Source of the DNA: Eublepharis macularius
Lineage: Eukaryota; Chordata; Lepidosauria; Squamata; Eublepharidae
NCBI RefSeq assembly: GCF_028583425.1
Contig: NC_072796.1
Span: 141,555,464 to 141,619,463, forward strand
Length of the DNA stretch: 64,000 nt
Direction: 5' to 3'
In this document: piece after piece, positions 41,621 through 54,940 of the stretch
Numbering within the stretch: position 1 is the first letter of the stretch
How the letters are laid out: each line of letters starts with the position of its first letter
Made by a program: the position numbers and the translations under genes
Notes under the pieces: model-generated
Told to the model about the DNA's origin: nothing
Databases searched by the model: none
The model's input: the letters and a program-made list of their open reading frames with translations, nothing else

Positions 41621-43000
41621 GGAAAGATTTGTTTAACCTTCATCAGTCGCTGAACGGCCTTGGTGGTATAAGGTATTCCTTACTTTTTGCTAGGATTTCT
41701 GTCAACTTGATCAAGATAAAAAAATTGGCATGCTGGGGGAAAAGCACAGTCCGGACACATTTAATTGCACTTCTAATGCAACGAGCCATGTATGAATGCC
41801 ATTTTCATGAACGTCTAGAGCGCAGTCCGGGCTGGTGTCTCTCTAGAAACTTTGAGAAGTTCAGTCGCTATGTGAAAAACTACCTTAAGCAGTAATTTTT
41901 TTTTGGCGTGGAAAGGTAGGACATAAATATTTTCCCGGGACTTGAAAACTTTATTTAGAACACAACTTTAAAATTTTAAGTTGCTCTTATGTTTACAGGC
42001 AAGTCTTTAAGTATGGCATTTGTTTAGCATTTATTTCTTCTCGCCTATTTTAAAACCCTGTTTGCACGCACACATAAAATATTTTTTCCCTGACTCTTTC
42101 TGGCTATTAGTTGGCCAATGATTGTTGGTGCATGTATATATTAGATCAGTGCCGAGACGATATTTTGTGCCAGAGTTTCTTAAATGCTAGTGAGTTCTCC
42201 CCTGCAGCAATAACTCTTACTTCTTTGTAACCCTGCAGTAGTTGCAAGGACCCACACTTAAGGAAACTCTAGCCTCAATTGTTCTGTTCATCCATTAATC
42301 GGTAAAGCCTGCATAATTGTTCGGGACTCTTCTGACTGTGTCTTGCTCCTCCTCCCAGCTTCAGAAATGCTGCGCTTTGCCTTCAGGCAAACCTGCTTTA
42401 TCAAGCTTATGAGTTGATAAAGATCCCCATGTGTGTTTCTGTTCTCTCTCGCTCCCTCTTGTCCTGTTCTCTGTCTTGTCTCCCCAGATCCTTTTTAGCT
42501 GCCTTGGAGTGTTTGTGAAGCTGGTGGGCTTAATGCGTTTACTAGCTGTGGCTGTCAGAAACTATGCAGATGGCTCTTGCTTGTAAATCATTATGTTCTC
42601 GAATCGCTCCTCTCACTTTCGTTGGTGTTTGAGGGCAGGGCAGGTTGGGGGGGGGAGCAGATGCCCAAGTCAGTGAAGCGACTCCTCGGACTCCTCTGTA
42701 ATTTCGCAAAAGTTCACATACTTGGCCGTGATCCCTAGACATTGCTAGTGACGTCAGTCTTCAGAAGTAACAGTGTTGTATTTCTCTTTGGCTCTAAAGG
42801 GACCTCCAAGTGATGATGTCTTGGAGAATCATGGCCCCAGGGGGTCCGGTATCTGATGGCCCCTTTAGGAAAAACATCTCTGTTGTTCTCTGCCTCTTTC
42901 CCCTACAAACTCCCCCCCTCGCCTTAGTAATTCCAAAGTACCAGGTATATATTTTAATACTGAAACTGTTTTCGGTCTTTGCTTTTAAATATTTCCCACC
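41621..43000 (+). other. ZC3H3 intron 3, unassigned
   Basis: No gene or repeat recognised. Confidence 0.5.
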
Positions 43001-43004
43001 TGCT

Positions 43005-43480
43005 TTTTATTTATTTATATTTATATTCTGCGTTTGTCACTGAGACAAGGCGGATTACCCTGTAAGTCACTGCAATCGATAGGATAAGGAGACATTGAAT
43101 AAGCAATGTAATAGGACTAGAATGAGAGGAATCTGGAAACAAAGCATAAAGTATTAGACAGGATATGTTAAACAACACAGAAAATGGCTTTATGTAAGTA
43201 GAAGACAACGCAATAAGAGTAGGATAATACATACAACCAACGATCAGAAAGAAATATGCTAGCAGTACAAAATGGCACACCGATATATTTACAAATTTAT
43301 AAAAACCGCATATTATATTGAGATATGTATAATGAGGAATTGACAAGCTCCAAAGACATACAACAATAAAATTACTGCAATAAAACATCTGCACTGAAGA
43401 ATTGACAAGTTGCACTGGACATGCAAGAAGACAGGATGCCGGCCACGTTCCTGTTTCGTGGTGTAAATCTTCCTCCGCCA
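43005..43480 (-). mobile_element. LINE 3' fragment
   Basis: It starts with the 'tctgcgtttgtcactgagac' form of the LINE end read in reverse and continues into diverged 3' untranslated sequence. Confidence 0.55.
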
Positions 43481-43817
43481 TGAGCAACCTTGTGCAAGAA
43501 ATCAGAGGTTCTGACCCCTTTTGTCTATACTATTATCCAAAGCTAGGAATTCACTGAGCACAGTGCAATAATGAACCACAGTTGGGACATCAGGCGAAAG
43601 AGATACAGTCGGGTATGGTAGCAGAAAATCTGGGGAGGGGCGGAAAGCAACATAAAGCCAAGCTCAGCGATGAAATCTTTCTGAAACAAAGCAAGCTAAT
43701 TTACATGGCATATTTAGCAATGCGGAAAGCTCCCTAGTAGGTTTATGTCTGTATTCAGCAGACAGTACCCAACAGAGTGGTGTATAATCTTTGTCCCCAC
43801 CAATGCATCCCTCCGAG

Positions 43818-44080
43818 CTACTTATTTTATTTTATTTTATTTATGTCATTTATAGTCCGCCTTTCTCATGGAGACTCAAGGCGGATTACACAGTGTGAGA
43901 ATATCAGGAACATTTCCGTAAACAAATGCCATAGAGTAAATAAACACAAGTTCACAACGACATAGCGTTAGCAGGAATCCAATACAACATAATGGTGAAG
44001 TCTGTAGCCCCTAACTCATTAGCAGATCATCTGAGATCCCTTCCCTATTTATTTATTAATATAATTTATAGTCCGCTCTC
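43818..44080 (-). mobile_element. LINE 3' fragment
   Basis: (TTTTA)n, 'gtcatttatagtccgcctttctcatggagactcaaggc' and 'gcgttagcaggaatccaatac' match the other LINE 3' ends. Confidence 0.7.
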
Positions 44081-44439
44081 CAGTTCTCTCCCTAAGCCTG
44101 CAAGCCTCTCTTTCCCTCTCCTCCCGGAGTACTTGCCTCTTATTCCATTTCTCTGGGCCATTCCGTGTTGGAAGAAAATATTTTGCGTGAGCCTCAAAGG
44201 AGTGTTTTATTTCCAGTTTATTTCAGTTGCAGAACTTGGATGGATTTTTGGTGGGGGTGTAGAACTCAGTGGCTCTTGGATGTGGGCAGGAGGTGCAGTC
44301 GGGGGCCTGGAGCAGAATGCGTTGAGACAATCGTTGATGCGAGTTTCTCTCGGCACTTGAATTACAGCTTAGTGATTAGTTTTCACATTTGTGTGTATGG
44401 AGGTCGTTAACAGTGTGATGAAACACACATGAGAAAATG

Positions 44440-45450
44440 CACAGAAATAATTTGCCATCTCCAGGTTTTGACTTTTTAAATTATGTACGGGATGAAAAGT
44501 TAGGCTTTCTAATCAAAAACCCTAGCAGACGCAGGGGGTGGTGATAATACTGTTCCCCAGCTTAGCCCCAAACATAATTTTCTCTTGGCTGGATTTCACC
44601 ATTGATTGGTGGTCTTAATTTAGTGACAGGCTCTAAAGCGACTTCCGTGTAATGCAGCTGTTTAGGAAGATATTAGGGAGAAAGAAATGCCCCTGTGTTT
44701 TATGTGAAAAGAGCCGCCTTATCAGCGCGAAATCAAGCGTGCAGGACTCGGCCCTGCTGGTGAGCTATTGGGGACATCACAGAGAGCGCAGGATTTACAC
44801 CTCCATCTAAGTGTTAACTGGGGTGTTTTACCATTTCTCCCCCTCTTGGTGTGCTGAGGGTGGGGTGGGGAGGCCGGTGATCCATCATTCCCGTCCTAGT
44901 GCGGTGGTGTCTGTTACATTTTACTACCCCAAACACCGTAAAAGGGCATTAGAGCAGTTAAATCCCAGAGTCCTGCTTTCCTAAGGAGAAGAGAAAATGC
45001 TGAATTAGGCAGCGAAAAAGGCAACCGCAGCGATACTTTAATCTTGCATAAATTATCAGAAGAGTCAGGGGCTTAGCTGTTTTATGTATTGTTAGAGCTG
45101 TGCTAATTAATTATTCCCGAATAATCAATGGTTTTTGACTCTCTCTTTTTGGAGTGGTAATGGACCGTGGTGTATTTACTTCCAAAATGGCAGCTGTACA
45201 CATATATAATTTTTTTTTTTAGGGAACATGACTGTGTTTTAATCGTGCCCCACATGACTGTGGGTCTAATGAGCTCGTTACGTAGCTTATAAAACTGGTG
45301 AGCGGGAGAGAGCAAAACAGTCCACAAATTAGATGGGAGTTTGTCTACATTCATCCGGTTATGTGGAATAAATACATAAGACTTCTTGAGATGCTGCACG
45401 TTCCGGGTGGCCGCTTGCATGTTTATTTGCAGAGCAGAAAATGGCAGAAG
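44440..45450 (+). promoter_or_regulatory. Second candidate conserved noncoding block
   Basis: Repeat-free, AT-rich sequence with words such as CTAATTAATTATTCC (about 45103) and ATTGATTGG (about 44605). As at 38760-40200, it resembles enhancer DNA by composition only. Confidence 0.25.
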
Positions 45451-45459
45451 CCTGGTGAA

Positions 45460-45660
45460 GGTAGGCGGCTGGCTGCCGGATACCAAGTCAGACCGTTGAT
45501 CCCGTTGTCTCTGTATTGTCTCCTCTAATGGACCGGAGGTTCTGTGGGGTCCTTCCCAACCCCTGGTACCTTTTAACCGAGGATGCCGGGAATGGAACCC
45601 AGGACCTTCTGGACACAGATCATGAGCTCTAACCCTGAGCTATGCGGTAAAGAGGGCTTG
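45460..45660 (-). mobile_element. tRNA-like SINE remnant, reverse orientation
   Basis: 'gatgccgggaatggaacccaggaccttct' and 'gagctctaaccctgagctatg' read in reverse as tRNA-like box B and box A. A related word is in the repeat at 57600-57650. Confidence 0.5.
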
Positions 45661-46179
45661 GAAAAATTCTGCAAAGATGTGCGGGGCTACACACTCAAGT
45701 AGATCTAGCAAAGAGGAATGGATCCCGTTGGGGTATCTGAGCAAATGGAACTGCCTTGTATGGTCCATCTAACTCCCTCTCTAGCTGGCACTGGCTCTCC
45801 GGGGTCTCAGAAATAGGTCTTCCAGGTCATCCACCTGCCACCACATCCTTTTAAACGTTGGAGGTGCTGCCGATTGAGCCTGGGCCCTTCTGGCCCGCAG
45901 CCGCTTCTCTTTAAACTAGATGACCATTCTCCCCAACTACATGGGCTCGTGGCTGAGCCGGTTTATTTCTGGCTTATTTATTTATAGGGACTCGTTCACA
46001 TGGATTGGAAGACACGCTTCATCGATGCTTGTCTGCTGAACGAGCAAGGAGGGCTACGCACTTGGCTCTGATTATTTTTTTTTTAGGATGAAAGAAAGCT
46101 TTTGTGCCAGTGCTGTTGCTTTTACTTATATTAAGGTGTTTATATCAATTGTATAAATTAGACAGCATTTAGATTATAT

Positions 46180-46350
46180 ACGTGGCAGTATGGTCTAGTG
46201 GTTAGGGCATGGGACTTGTGGCTGGAGATCCACTTGCATGCATGTGCGCTCTCTCTCGCGCCTTAACCTACCTCCCAGGGTGGTTGTGAAGATAAAATGG
46301 AGGATGCGAAAACCATGCACTTCACCCTGAATTCCTTGGAGGAAGGATTA
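46180..46350 (+). mobile_element. Degenerate tRNA-derived SINE
   Basis: 'ggcagtatggtctagtggttagggcatgggac' followed by 'cttaacctacctcccagggtggttgtgaagataaaatgg'. Confidence 0.6.
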
Positions 46351-47040
46351 AAATGTACTGAAATTATTTTTAATGCAGTTTAGTGAAACATTTTCTGATT
46401 CTTGTTGGATCCTGAGAGCTTCTTACCTATCTCTGGTCCTGGTGTCTTTTTCTGCACAGGGACTGACTAGTGGTGTTGTGTGACTGGAGGGGAAGGGCGG
46501 GGGTGCCTCTGGCAGTTATTGGATTCTCTGGTAGAAATTGTGCCTTGCATTTTGTTGCGTGGCTATGATTGTGCACATTTTTAGACGACTGCAGATATAT
46601 TGGGGTGCGTACACTCATTCACGCATGAAAGTTGTTAAGCGTGCTGTTAACCTTTGAAATAGTCTTGCAGCCTAGTACATGTGCAATGAAGGGCAAATGA
46701 CACCTGTGGAATAGTACTTTATAAAATGCATGCAGAAAAAATAGGGCGGCCCATTGTCATGTAAATACATCCCGCCCAGCCAAAGATATTTCTATTAACT
46801 TGGCCCATTGTGAAGAATAACAAGGATGCAAGAATGCTGGGATGCTTTTTGCACGCTGTAAAATATATGCAATCTCTCTGTGTCTCTGACTCAGGAGAGC
46901 ATGCGTTGGAGTTAAGCCGAATCTTTTCGTCCCCCCTCCATGTTCGTGTTTGTCTAAATTTCGGGGTTGTTTAAGATTTTTTTAAAAACCCCTTTTTATC
47001 ATCAATGCTAAATTTATCAGAGAATCAGTCGTGAGATTTT
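46351..47040 (+). other. ZC3H3 intron 3, unassigned
   Basis: No repeat recognised. 46720-46820 is AT-rich and could extend the candidate regulatory stretch. Confidence 0.4.
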
Positions 47041-47059
47041 AGGTCAGACCCAGAGGCCC

Positions 47060-47815
47060 ATTTCACTTGGCATATAGTCACCGGGTTGTGGCTGGTCATT
47101 CACAAGCCAGCATCAGCTTCTCAGGCATTTCCAGCAACTGGTAGTTGGAAACACACGTGGTACAGGAACTTCTTACCTGGACCTGATCAGGTTTTCTCCC
47201 CAGTTTATTTCATTTCATCTGAACAGGGTCTCTTGCAGGTGCCAACCTGCACATGGGCGAAATCAACAGCAGCCCATACACGGGCTTTCTCTGTGGTGGC
47301 CCTGACCCTGTGGAACGGCCTGCCTGAGGAGGTCAGGAGAGCCCCCACTCTCCTGGCTTTTCCGCAAACGATGCAAAACCAAATTATTCAAAAAGGCCTT
47401 TTTCTCAGCTAAGAGGGTGGTATTGTAGGAAAGGGGTCCCAGATGTTTCACCAATGAGTTAGGAACCATAGACTTCACCATTATGTTGCCTTATGTATTA
47501 TCTGTTGCTTTAAATATGTACTCCTATATACTCCCTGTGCTTCATGTTGTCTAATGTCAGTCCTAGAATTGCTCATGTTCTGTTTCAGCAATTCTTCAAC
47601 TCTGTATTGGATCCTTGCTAATGCTCTTTGTAAACTTGTATTCATTTACCCCATGACACTGTTTATGGAAATGTTCTTGACACTGTATGGAAATGCCTGC
47701 CCTTGTCCTTGCCACTGATTGTACTAATCTCACACTATGTAATCCGTCCTGAGTCTCAGTGAGAAAGGCAGAATACAAATGTCATACAATAAATAAATAA
47801 ATAAATAAATAAATA
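47060..47815 (+). mobile_element. LINE 3' end with ORF2 C-terminal remnant
   Basis: The frame 47086-47412 ends in the LINE tail motif TLWNGLPEEVRRAPTLLAF. The 3' untranslated region follows ('gtcctgagtctcagtgagaaaggc') and a (AAAT)n tail at about 47788-47813. It is the best-preserved copy of the LINE end found about nine times in the window. Confidence 0.8.
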
Positions 47816-48770
47816 GTCCACTGGCCCATACGGCACAAATCAAACGTGATCAGTCTTATAACAAAAGCAAGAAACCTTCTTGCATAGACTTAATATAATC
47901 CTTATATTTACCTAATCGTGATAAAAAAACTTTATATGTTGTCCTGAATGCCGGAGCAACCGGCTGTGCTTCTCCTGCCAGTGGCTTGCTTTCAGCGTAC
48001 TTCCTTTCACTTGAATGTTAGCTCCTGGTGGCTGTGTTAGACGGCCACAAGTGCCTTTTGTCCTCTCGTCAATCATAATTACGCAGACACCCGCTTGCTG
48101 CTCTGGGAGAGCACTTCACGTTTTATATACCTCTTGGATTGCAGCCTGTGGTCACTCAGTGCTTGTTTCAAAGCATTGGTCATAATATTGAATTCTCCCC
48201 CCTGCCATACCTTCTCTCCTTCCACTCTTTGCTTTGGAAGCACGCTAGTGAAAGACTGAGAGAGATGTTTTGTCTGAGCCTGTCTGTCTCGGTGTAGCTT
48301 CTTCACCAGGGATAATGCATTGCGAGAGTGCCCAGGACTGGTTTTGCGATGTGTGAAGTCCGTAGACTTGGGCCCATGCTGAGACCTGGATGGCAGGCAG
48401 GCAGGTTACTGTGTTTGCTGCAGGATCGTAGGGTTGAATCCTGCAAACCCTTCCACTTGCAGTGCTGCTTTCCTTTGGTGCAAGGAACCCTGTGGGATCC
48501 AGTGTGTTGAGGGGCAAATGCAGTTATGTTCTGTTACTGCTCCTCTGCAAAAATATAGCAGTTGTAGTTCAGTCCCATGCCAGGATTTCGCTCTTCCGGC
48601 TGGTAGCATTACTAGTGCCTAGATGTTATGTAGCACATTGCGAGGGTTCATAGCCTGTCCCAGACAGTACAACAACTTTTTCAAGTCGGTCATTACTGCT
48701 AGCCGGGAGGTACATAAGAAAGCCCGGGGTCTTTTATTCCTGACAGGTTTTGAACAAACTGTTTTTTCGG
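47816..48770 (+). other. ZC3H3 intron 3, unassigned
   Basis: No feature recognised. Confidence 0.5.
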
Positions 48771-48774
48771 GATG

Positions 48775-48965
48775 GGTTAGTCGGTCTGTAGCAGTAGAAA
48801 GGAGCAAGAGTCCAGTAGCACCTGTAAGTAACAAAATTTGTGGTAGGGTAGGAGCTTTCGTGAGTGACAGCTTGTATCTGAAAAAGTGAGTGGTGAGTCA
48901 CAAAAGCTCATACCCTACCACAAATTTTGTCAGTCTTGTAGGTGCTGCTGGACTCTTGCTCTTTT
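48775..48965. mobile_element. Palindromic Penelope-like tail, variant subfamily
   Basis: 'gagcaagagtccagtagcacc...acaaaatttgtggtagg' faces its reverse complement, with the arms meeting near 48880. The variant (CAAATTTTGT core) recurs at 52455-52680, 61195-61245 and 61650-61850. Confidence 0.75.
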
Positions 48966-50040
48966 CTGTTTTCTCAGGGGAACCTGTCTCCAGGTTGAGG
49001 TGTGGCTGTTCTGTTTTATGTGCTGGTGATGTCGTCCCCCCCGTTCTCCCCGGCCTTGCTTCGGGGCAGGGGGGAGCCAGTGCATTGGCCCCCCCACCTC
49101 CTAACGCTCATCTCTCCGCTGTCACTTTCTGTGTGGGGCATCCTGGCATGTGACGACTTGTATGTTCCAGCAAGGAAGAAGCTTTGTTGAAAAGCAGCTT
49201 AAACTTGATATCTTTGTTTATCGCTTAATGGCCCCGGGGCTGGCTGTCCTGAAGTCAGAAGGCAGGTGCCGGATGCCGTTCCCTGCAGCGGCTTCATCTC
49301 TTGCTGTTTGGGATCATGGAGCCGGGTGTGAAAGGGCAGCGGTCTTGCTCCTTCGTTGCCGCTGAAAGGTCAGGTGTCCCTGAGGCAGGCAGAACTTACT
49401 GGCCTCCCTGCGGAGGCCCTCAAGCGCCAGGGTCTAATGAGCTTCGTGTGTCTTCCATTGGGCCTTCTAGAAAGGCTTTGAGTTTCTCTAGTCTGCCAGA
49501 TAATTTTTACACTGCAGGAGGTTGACTGGCCACAAAGGCTGGGGATTAGACTCTGTTTCCTTGGCTACCATACCCTCCCCTGTACCAGGACCCCCCGAAA
49601 GGCCAGCGAGGATTGTCCCTTGATACTTTGGAGGCCCTCCTTGGGAACAGGCATCCGGGCTCAGTCCTTGGGATGGCTTCACAGAGCCATGCTGAGCTGG
49701 CTGCCGAAGCGGGGAGGTTGCGGCCTGTTGGATTTTGCTGCTTGTGCCAGATTTGTTCTTCTCAAGTCGTCCATGAGTGGCTGGCTGGGTCTTGACTGTG
49801 TTGGCCCTGTCCTGGGGGTGGCTGTCCTCCCCTCAGTCCTGTTGTATCCTCCTCATCTGCCAAGATGGTCAGGGTATGGCTGACAGAGTCCCATGAGCAA
49901 AGGTTGAAAGACCTGTGTTCTGCCCGGCTCTTCAAGTTCCTGAAGGGCCGTCATGTGAAGAGAGCAAAGGATGGGGAGTTGATGGGGAGCTGGGGCTAAG
50001 TCTGCTCTGCCTGCCCCTCTTTGTGGGGGTCTTGAAGCTG
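48966..50040 (+). other. ZC3H3 intron 3, unassigned
   Basis: GC-rich in part, with several short unconserved open frames. No feature recognised. Confidence 0.5.
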
Positions 50041-50044
50041 CTGT

Positions 50045-50270
50045 CGCATAGTGGTTAAGTGGCTGGGTTGCAAGTCAGCACTCTGCCAGTTCAAATCTCA
50101 TGACTGCCATGAGCTCCTCAGGCGGTCTTGGGTCAGCCACTCCTCTCAGCCCCAGCTGTATTGTGGTGATAATATTAACACTGAATTAGTTCACCTCTCA
50201 GAGTGCGGCACTGATCTGTCTAGAAGAGAGGTATATAAGCACACTGTTGTTATTGTTGTTGTTATTCAGA
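50045..50270 (+). mobile_element. Degenerate tRNA-derived SINE
   Basis: 'gtcgcatagtggttaagtggctgggttgc' and CAGTTCAAATCTC with a (GTT)n-type tail. Confidence 0.65.
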
Positions 50271-50399
50271 GCTTGCCTAAGGGTGTGAGTCAAAGGAGAT
50301 GGGCCCATAGCCTGTAGCATAGCTAGGTGGGAGAAAGAGCGTCCTAAGTGATATTGGAGGACCAGCAGCCTGAGCCAAGCTTTTACTGGTTTGTCCTTT

Positions 50400-51070
50400 T
50401 ATTAATTTTATTTATGTCATTTATAGTCCGCCTTTCTCACTGAGACTCAAGGCAGATTACACAGTTTGAGATTAGTACAATCAGTATCAAGGACATTTCC
50501 ATACAGTATCAAGGACATTTCCATAAACAATGCCACAGGGTAAATAGATACAAGTTTATAAAGACGTAGCGTTAGCAAGAATCCAATACAGAGTAGAAGA
50601 AATGCTGAAACAGAACATAATCAATTCTCAGACTGACATTAGACAGCAAGAAGCACAGGTAGTATATAGGAGTACATATTTAAAGCAACAGATAATATGT
50701 AAGACAACATAGTGGTGAAGTCTGTGGTCCCTAATTCAATAGCGAAGCATCTGAGACCCCCTCCCTGCGATACAGCCCTCCCATTTGAGTAAAAAGCCTT
50801 TTTGAATAATTCAGTTTTGCATTGTTTGCAGAAAGCCAGGAGCGTGGGGGCTCTCCTGACCTCCTTAGGCAGGCCGTTCCACAGGGTCGGGGCCAACACA
50901 GAGAAAGCCCATGAACGGGCTGCTGTTGATTTCGCCCATGTACAGGCTGGCACCTGCAAGAGATCCTGTTCAGATGAGCAAAACTTCTGCGAACAAAATG
51001 GACTCTCTTCCTTAAAGGGAAAAAAAATCTGCATTCTGTTTGGCTTTTTCTTGTTTATTTTTTAAAATTG
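50400..51070 (-). mobile_element. LINE 3' end with ORF2 remnant
   Basis: The - strand frame 51034-50639 has CTWAKSTAA and TLWNGLPKEVRRAPTLLAF. The 3' region reads toward 50400. It is the reverse-orientation sister of 47060-47815. Confidence 0.8.
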
Positions 51071-52195
51071 TGTTTATCTTATTTAAATTGTCTTTTTTGT
51101 AAGCTGCTTTGAGTTGCCACTGGGGAAGAATGTATGGTAAAAATACCTATCGGAATAGCCTTGTGGTAAGAGCACGACTAGATCACTCCCAAAGTGATTT
51201 CATTGTGCTTGTGGGGGTGCATGTGCACCCCCTCTCCCCCAAGGTAAGTGCCAGGCCCCGATCCCCCACCAGAAGGTTGAGGGGGGCAGGCAACCCTAGT
51301 TTAGGGGAGGGCAGTTGAGTTGGGGGCGTTCTTATCTCTTTGGCGCTTTCCTCTGCTTGGCCCCTCTTGCTGCTGCCTCTGTGAACAATGGCCACTCCTG
51401 GCTGTGGGAAAAAGTAGCAACACCCCCATTGCTGACTTCTTAACAGCCTTGTTTGGAGACAGTTTTGAACGAAGCAGCGTTAATCCACGTCTTAATGCTG
51501 CAGTGGACACATAAACAAGAGAGCCCTGGCTATAAAGTGCGACAAAGAATCTCAGTGTGAAATCAAGATGTTAAACTCCCACCAGTGACAGGCACTAAAT
51601 TCCCAGCCCACTGCATTCACTTTAAATCTGTGTGTGTGTGTGTGTATAAGCAGACAGCTTGTTTTATGTTCTGTCTCTCACAGCTTTGTGGAGAGAAGCA
51701 GTTCCCTCTCTGGGCTGTTCTTCTTTTCCCACATTTAGTCTGTTCTCTGAAGCAACCTAGAAATTTTTGTACTGGATTTGAAGATGGAATCTGTGGAACT
51801 TATCTAGGAACGATCTTCTGCGAAGTTCTCCCCACCTCTCGCTGCAGTGAATGGGAGAGGTGGGGAAAGCACGCTCTGCCGCACATCTCCTGTCCGTTGC
51901 GACTAGGTGTGCAAAGGAGAATTTCCTGGAGGATTGTGCTCATCGGAACAGGAAAGTTCACTTACACGTAGCCAACTCGTGCTCGGATATTCTGCCACAA
52001 AGCAAGGGGTTGAATTAAACTATCCTCAGCAAACATTTACCGTGTTTTTGTTTTTAAAAAGCCTTTTCTGGGAGAGATCGCACAGCTTCCTTTTTCATCT
52101 CTCAGATTTCAGGAGCGTGTTTCTTGTATTTAATACAGATCAGACTTAAATAATAAAATTTCCCCCTTTCTTTTACTGCCTCCCCTCAGCATCTT
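51071..52195 (+). other. ZC3H3 intron 3, unassigned
   Basis: A short (GT)n run lies near 51630-51645. No other feature. Confidence 0.5.
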
Positions 52196-52197
52196 TT

Positions 52198-52455
52198 AGA
52201 GAGCCAGTTTGGTGTAATGGTAAAGAGTAGCAGGACTCTAATCTGGAGAGCTAAGTTTGATTCCCTGCTCTTCCACTTGAAGCCAGCTGGGTGACCTTGG
52301 GTCAGTCTCAGCTCTCTCAGAGCTCTCTCAGCCCACCCAACCTCGCAGGGTGATTGTTGTGGGGATAATAATAACACACTTTGTAAACCTCTCTGAGTAG
52401 GTGTTAAGTTGTTCTGAAAGGCAGTATATAAATCGAATGTTATTGTTATTATTAT
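52198..52455 (+). mobile_element. tRNA-derived SINE
   Basis: Full copy of the 5429-type SINE. Confidence 0.85.
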
Positions 52456-52715
52456 GCAAGAGTCCAGTTGCACCTATAAGACTAACAAAATTTGTGGTAC
52501 GATATGAGCTTTCGTGAGTCACAGCTCACCTGTGGCTCACGAAACTGATCTAGGAACCTGAAGAAGTGAGCTGTGACTGATGAAAACTCATAGCCTACCA
52601 CAGTTGTTGTTAGTCTTATAGGTGCTACTGGACTCTTGCTCGTTTCTAATGCTACAGACAGACTAACATGGCTACCCAACTTGATCTGTTGTTGTTGTTG
52701 TTGTTGTTGTTATTT
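52456..52715. mobile_element. Palindromic variant Penelope-like tail and (GTT)n
   Basis: An inverted pair of tails of the 48775 type, joined directly to the SINE tail upstream and followed by a (GTT)n run at 52688-52711. Confidence 0.75.
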
Positions 52716-54240
52716 TAAAATGCCTCACAGGCGCAGGTCATCTGTTCTGGTTGCAAAAACCTGGCAGTTGGAATCTGAGCTCTGTTACTTCTCCTCTCAG
52801 GTGGAGGCTGGCATAGTTCAGTGGTCCCCCATGTACAAACATGGAAGATTTCCGACTGTAGAAAGTGAACATTTTGAAGAGAAGGGTTCTAGAAAGGTAC
52901 GGTCTGAACATGAGTTGATCACCTCCGAAGCAGAAGTTGCAAAACTGGGAGAAGTCTTGGGCCTCTTAGATATGGATGATGGCAAGCGGGGGCGGGGGGA
53001 AGCTCACAGGATGGGGCTTCTTTGCTTCTGTCCCGCCCCCTTGCAGCCCCTGAAATTCTGCTTCTAGGGGTCACTCATAAATAGCATGGGGGGCACAGTG
53101 TATAGGGATCTACAGCAGGGGTGGAAGTCAGTAGGGTCTGCTGCCATTTTGCCAGAGTACCAGCACTTATGCCACTTTCGGAGGCAGCCTTAGCAAATAC
53201 CAAGCTCTTCGTGGCCTTGGGTCCACATGCCTGCAGGACTGCTGTGCTCCACTCCTGCAAAGCCCTTTGAAGGTGCCATCCTGCCAAAGGGGTGCGGTTC
53301 GCCACTGCCCATTCACCCGCTCAGGAGGACATTTCTGTAAACGGATTAGAACTGCAATCGAATGGAACCGCACAACAGTGTGTTTTTTAAGGGGGTCGTC
53401 TGTTGCAGTGTTTCTTGCGTATTATCTTGCTTTTACTCTGTCATCTTCTACCTTTGTAACCCCCTGTCTGTTATAGTAGATCATACCTAAGGACGTTTTT
53501 TTAAATTTGCATTGATTTCTGATTTGGTAATCCTAATCCTATTGCGTTGTTTATTGTATGACGGCATTTTTAAAATATATTTTGTAATCCTGCTTGAGTC
53601 TTGGTGAGAAAAACAGGCTATAAGTGAAATAAATGTTCGTTTGGCTGGCGTTGTCCTAGGGGAGAGGCTACTTTGTCAGAGTGCATAGGCAGGAGCTTTG
53701 CTTTTTGGAACCGGTGCCATGTCTGTGGGGCAGCTCCTTACACTTGTGGTAAGACACATGGAGGGGAGCGTTTGCATTAATTCAACACTTTGGGTTTGGG
53801 ATTTTTTGTGGGGCGGTGGAGAGTGAATCAATTTTACCATCCCTGGCCACAGATTCTTGCCAGTTGTTGACTGAATCCCGCTCAATCCCGTTCTGGTTTA
53901 CTTAAAAAAAAAGCCCCCCCTCCCAGCCATTTGTGTTGAAAAAATAAAATAACCTCATAACCAGCAGTTTTAAAGCCCAGCTGCCATGTCTTATTAGCGT
54001 CCTCAGCTCCGTGTCAAGTCTTGTCTCGTCCATCTCCAGCTATTTTACTAGCAAGCATGTCTGCTTCCCTACCGTCCTCTGTTCAGTGACCCGAATGCAG
54101 AGCGAGGCCGACGGTTCAGCAGCATGGCAGGAAGTAAACCAGACAACGCACATGCCGCCCAGGGAAAGTGGCAGTCCTGGGCACTCTCCGCTGCGGCTTT
54201 AATGCGATGTGCTGTTCTCTTGCCGCCATGCGTTGCACTG
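52716..54240 (+). other. ZC3H3 intron 3, unassigned
   Basis: A degenerate LINE 3' word is possible near 53590. No gene recognised. Confidence 0.45.
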
Positions 54241-54245
54241 TGATA

Positions 54246-54490
54246 TGTTCATAGATGCAGAGGAGTTAGCCGTGTTAGTCTGTGGTAGCAAAATCAAAAA
54301 GAGTCCAGTAGCACCTTTAAGACTAACCAATTTTATTGTAGCATAAGCTTTCGAGAATCACAGTTCTCTTCGTCAGATGCCTGATACAGAGACTCTGTAT
54401 CAGGCATCTGACGAAGAGAACTTGATTCTTGAAAGCTTATGCTACAATAAAATTGGTTAGTCTTAAAGGTGCTACTGGACTCTTTTTGAC
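54246..54490. mobile_element. Palindromic Penelope-like tail
   Basis: Nearly the same structure and length as the insertion in the virus (15249-15489): two tails facing each other around 'gcctgatacagagactctgtatcaggc'. A short word (CTGTGATATGTT) precedes and follows it, consistent with a target duplication of about 11-12 bp. Confidence 0.8.
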
Positions 54491-54569
54491 TGTGATATGT
54501 TGTGTCTCTGATTTGAGTACCTTTCCCCACTTTGCAGGCTGTGATCGGTATGGAGTCGAGGGAGGGAGG

Positions 54570-54940
54570 GATGAGTACATAAGAAGAGCCCTGCTGGCTT
54601 AGACCAGTGGTCCCTTTAGTTCAGCATCCAGTCTCACGCAGTAGCCAACTAGTTACTTTGGAAAGCCAACAGCAGAACATAGAGGCAGAGACTCTGCTAT
54701 GAGGTTGCCTCCTGGCACTGGTATTCAAAGGTTTACTGCCTCTGAACGTGGAGGTTCCCTCGAGTCACCATGGCTCATAGCCACTGATAAATCTATCCTC
54801 CATGATAAATCTATCCCGATAAATCTGATAAATCTATCCTCTGATAAATCTATCCTCTAACCTCCCTTTCAAGCGATCTATTCTCATAGCTTTCGCTACT
54901 TCCACTGGCAGCGAATTCCACATTTTAATTTAATTAATGG
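54570..54940 (-). mobile_element. LINE fragment related to 15571-16606
   Basis: 'acataagaagagccctgctgg', 'ctcatagccactgataaatctatcc' and 'agcgaattccac' are collinear with the LINE in the virus. Inside, 'gataaatctatcc' is locally repeated four to five times. Confidence 0.65.
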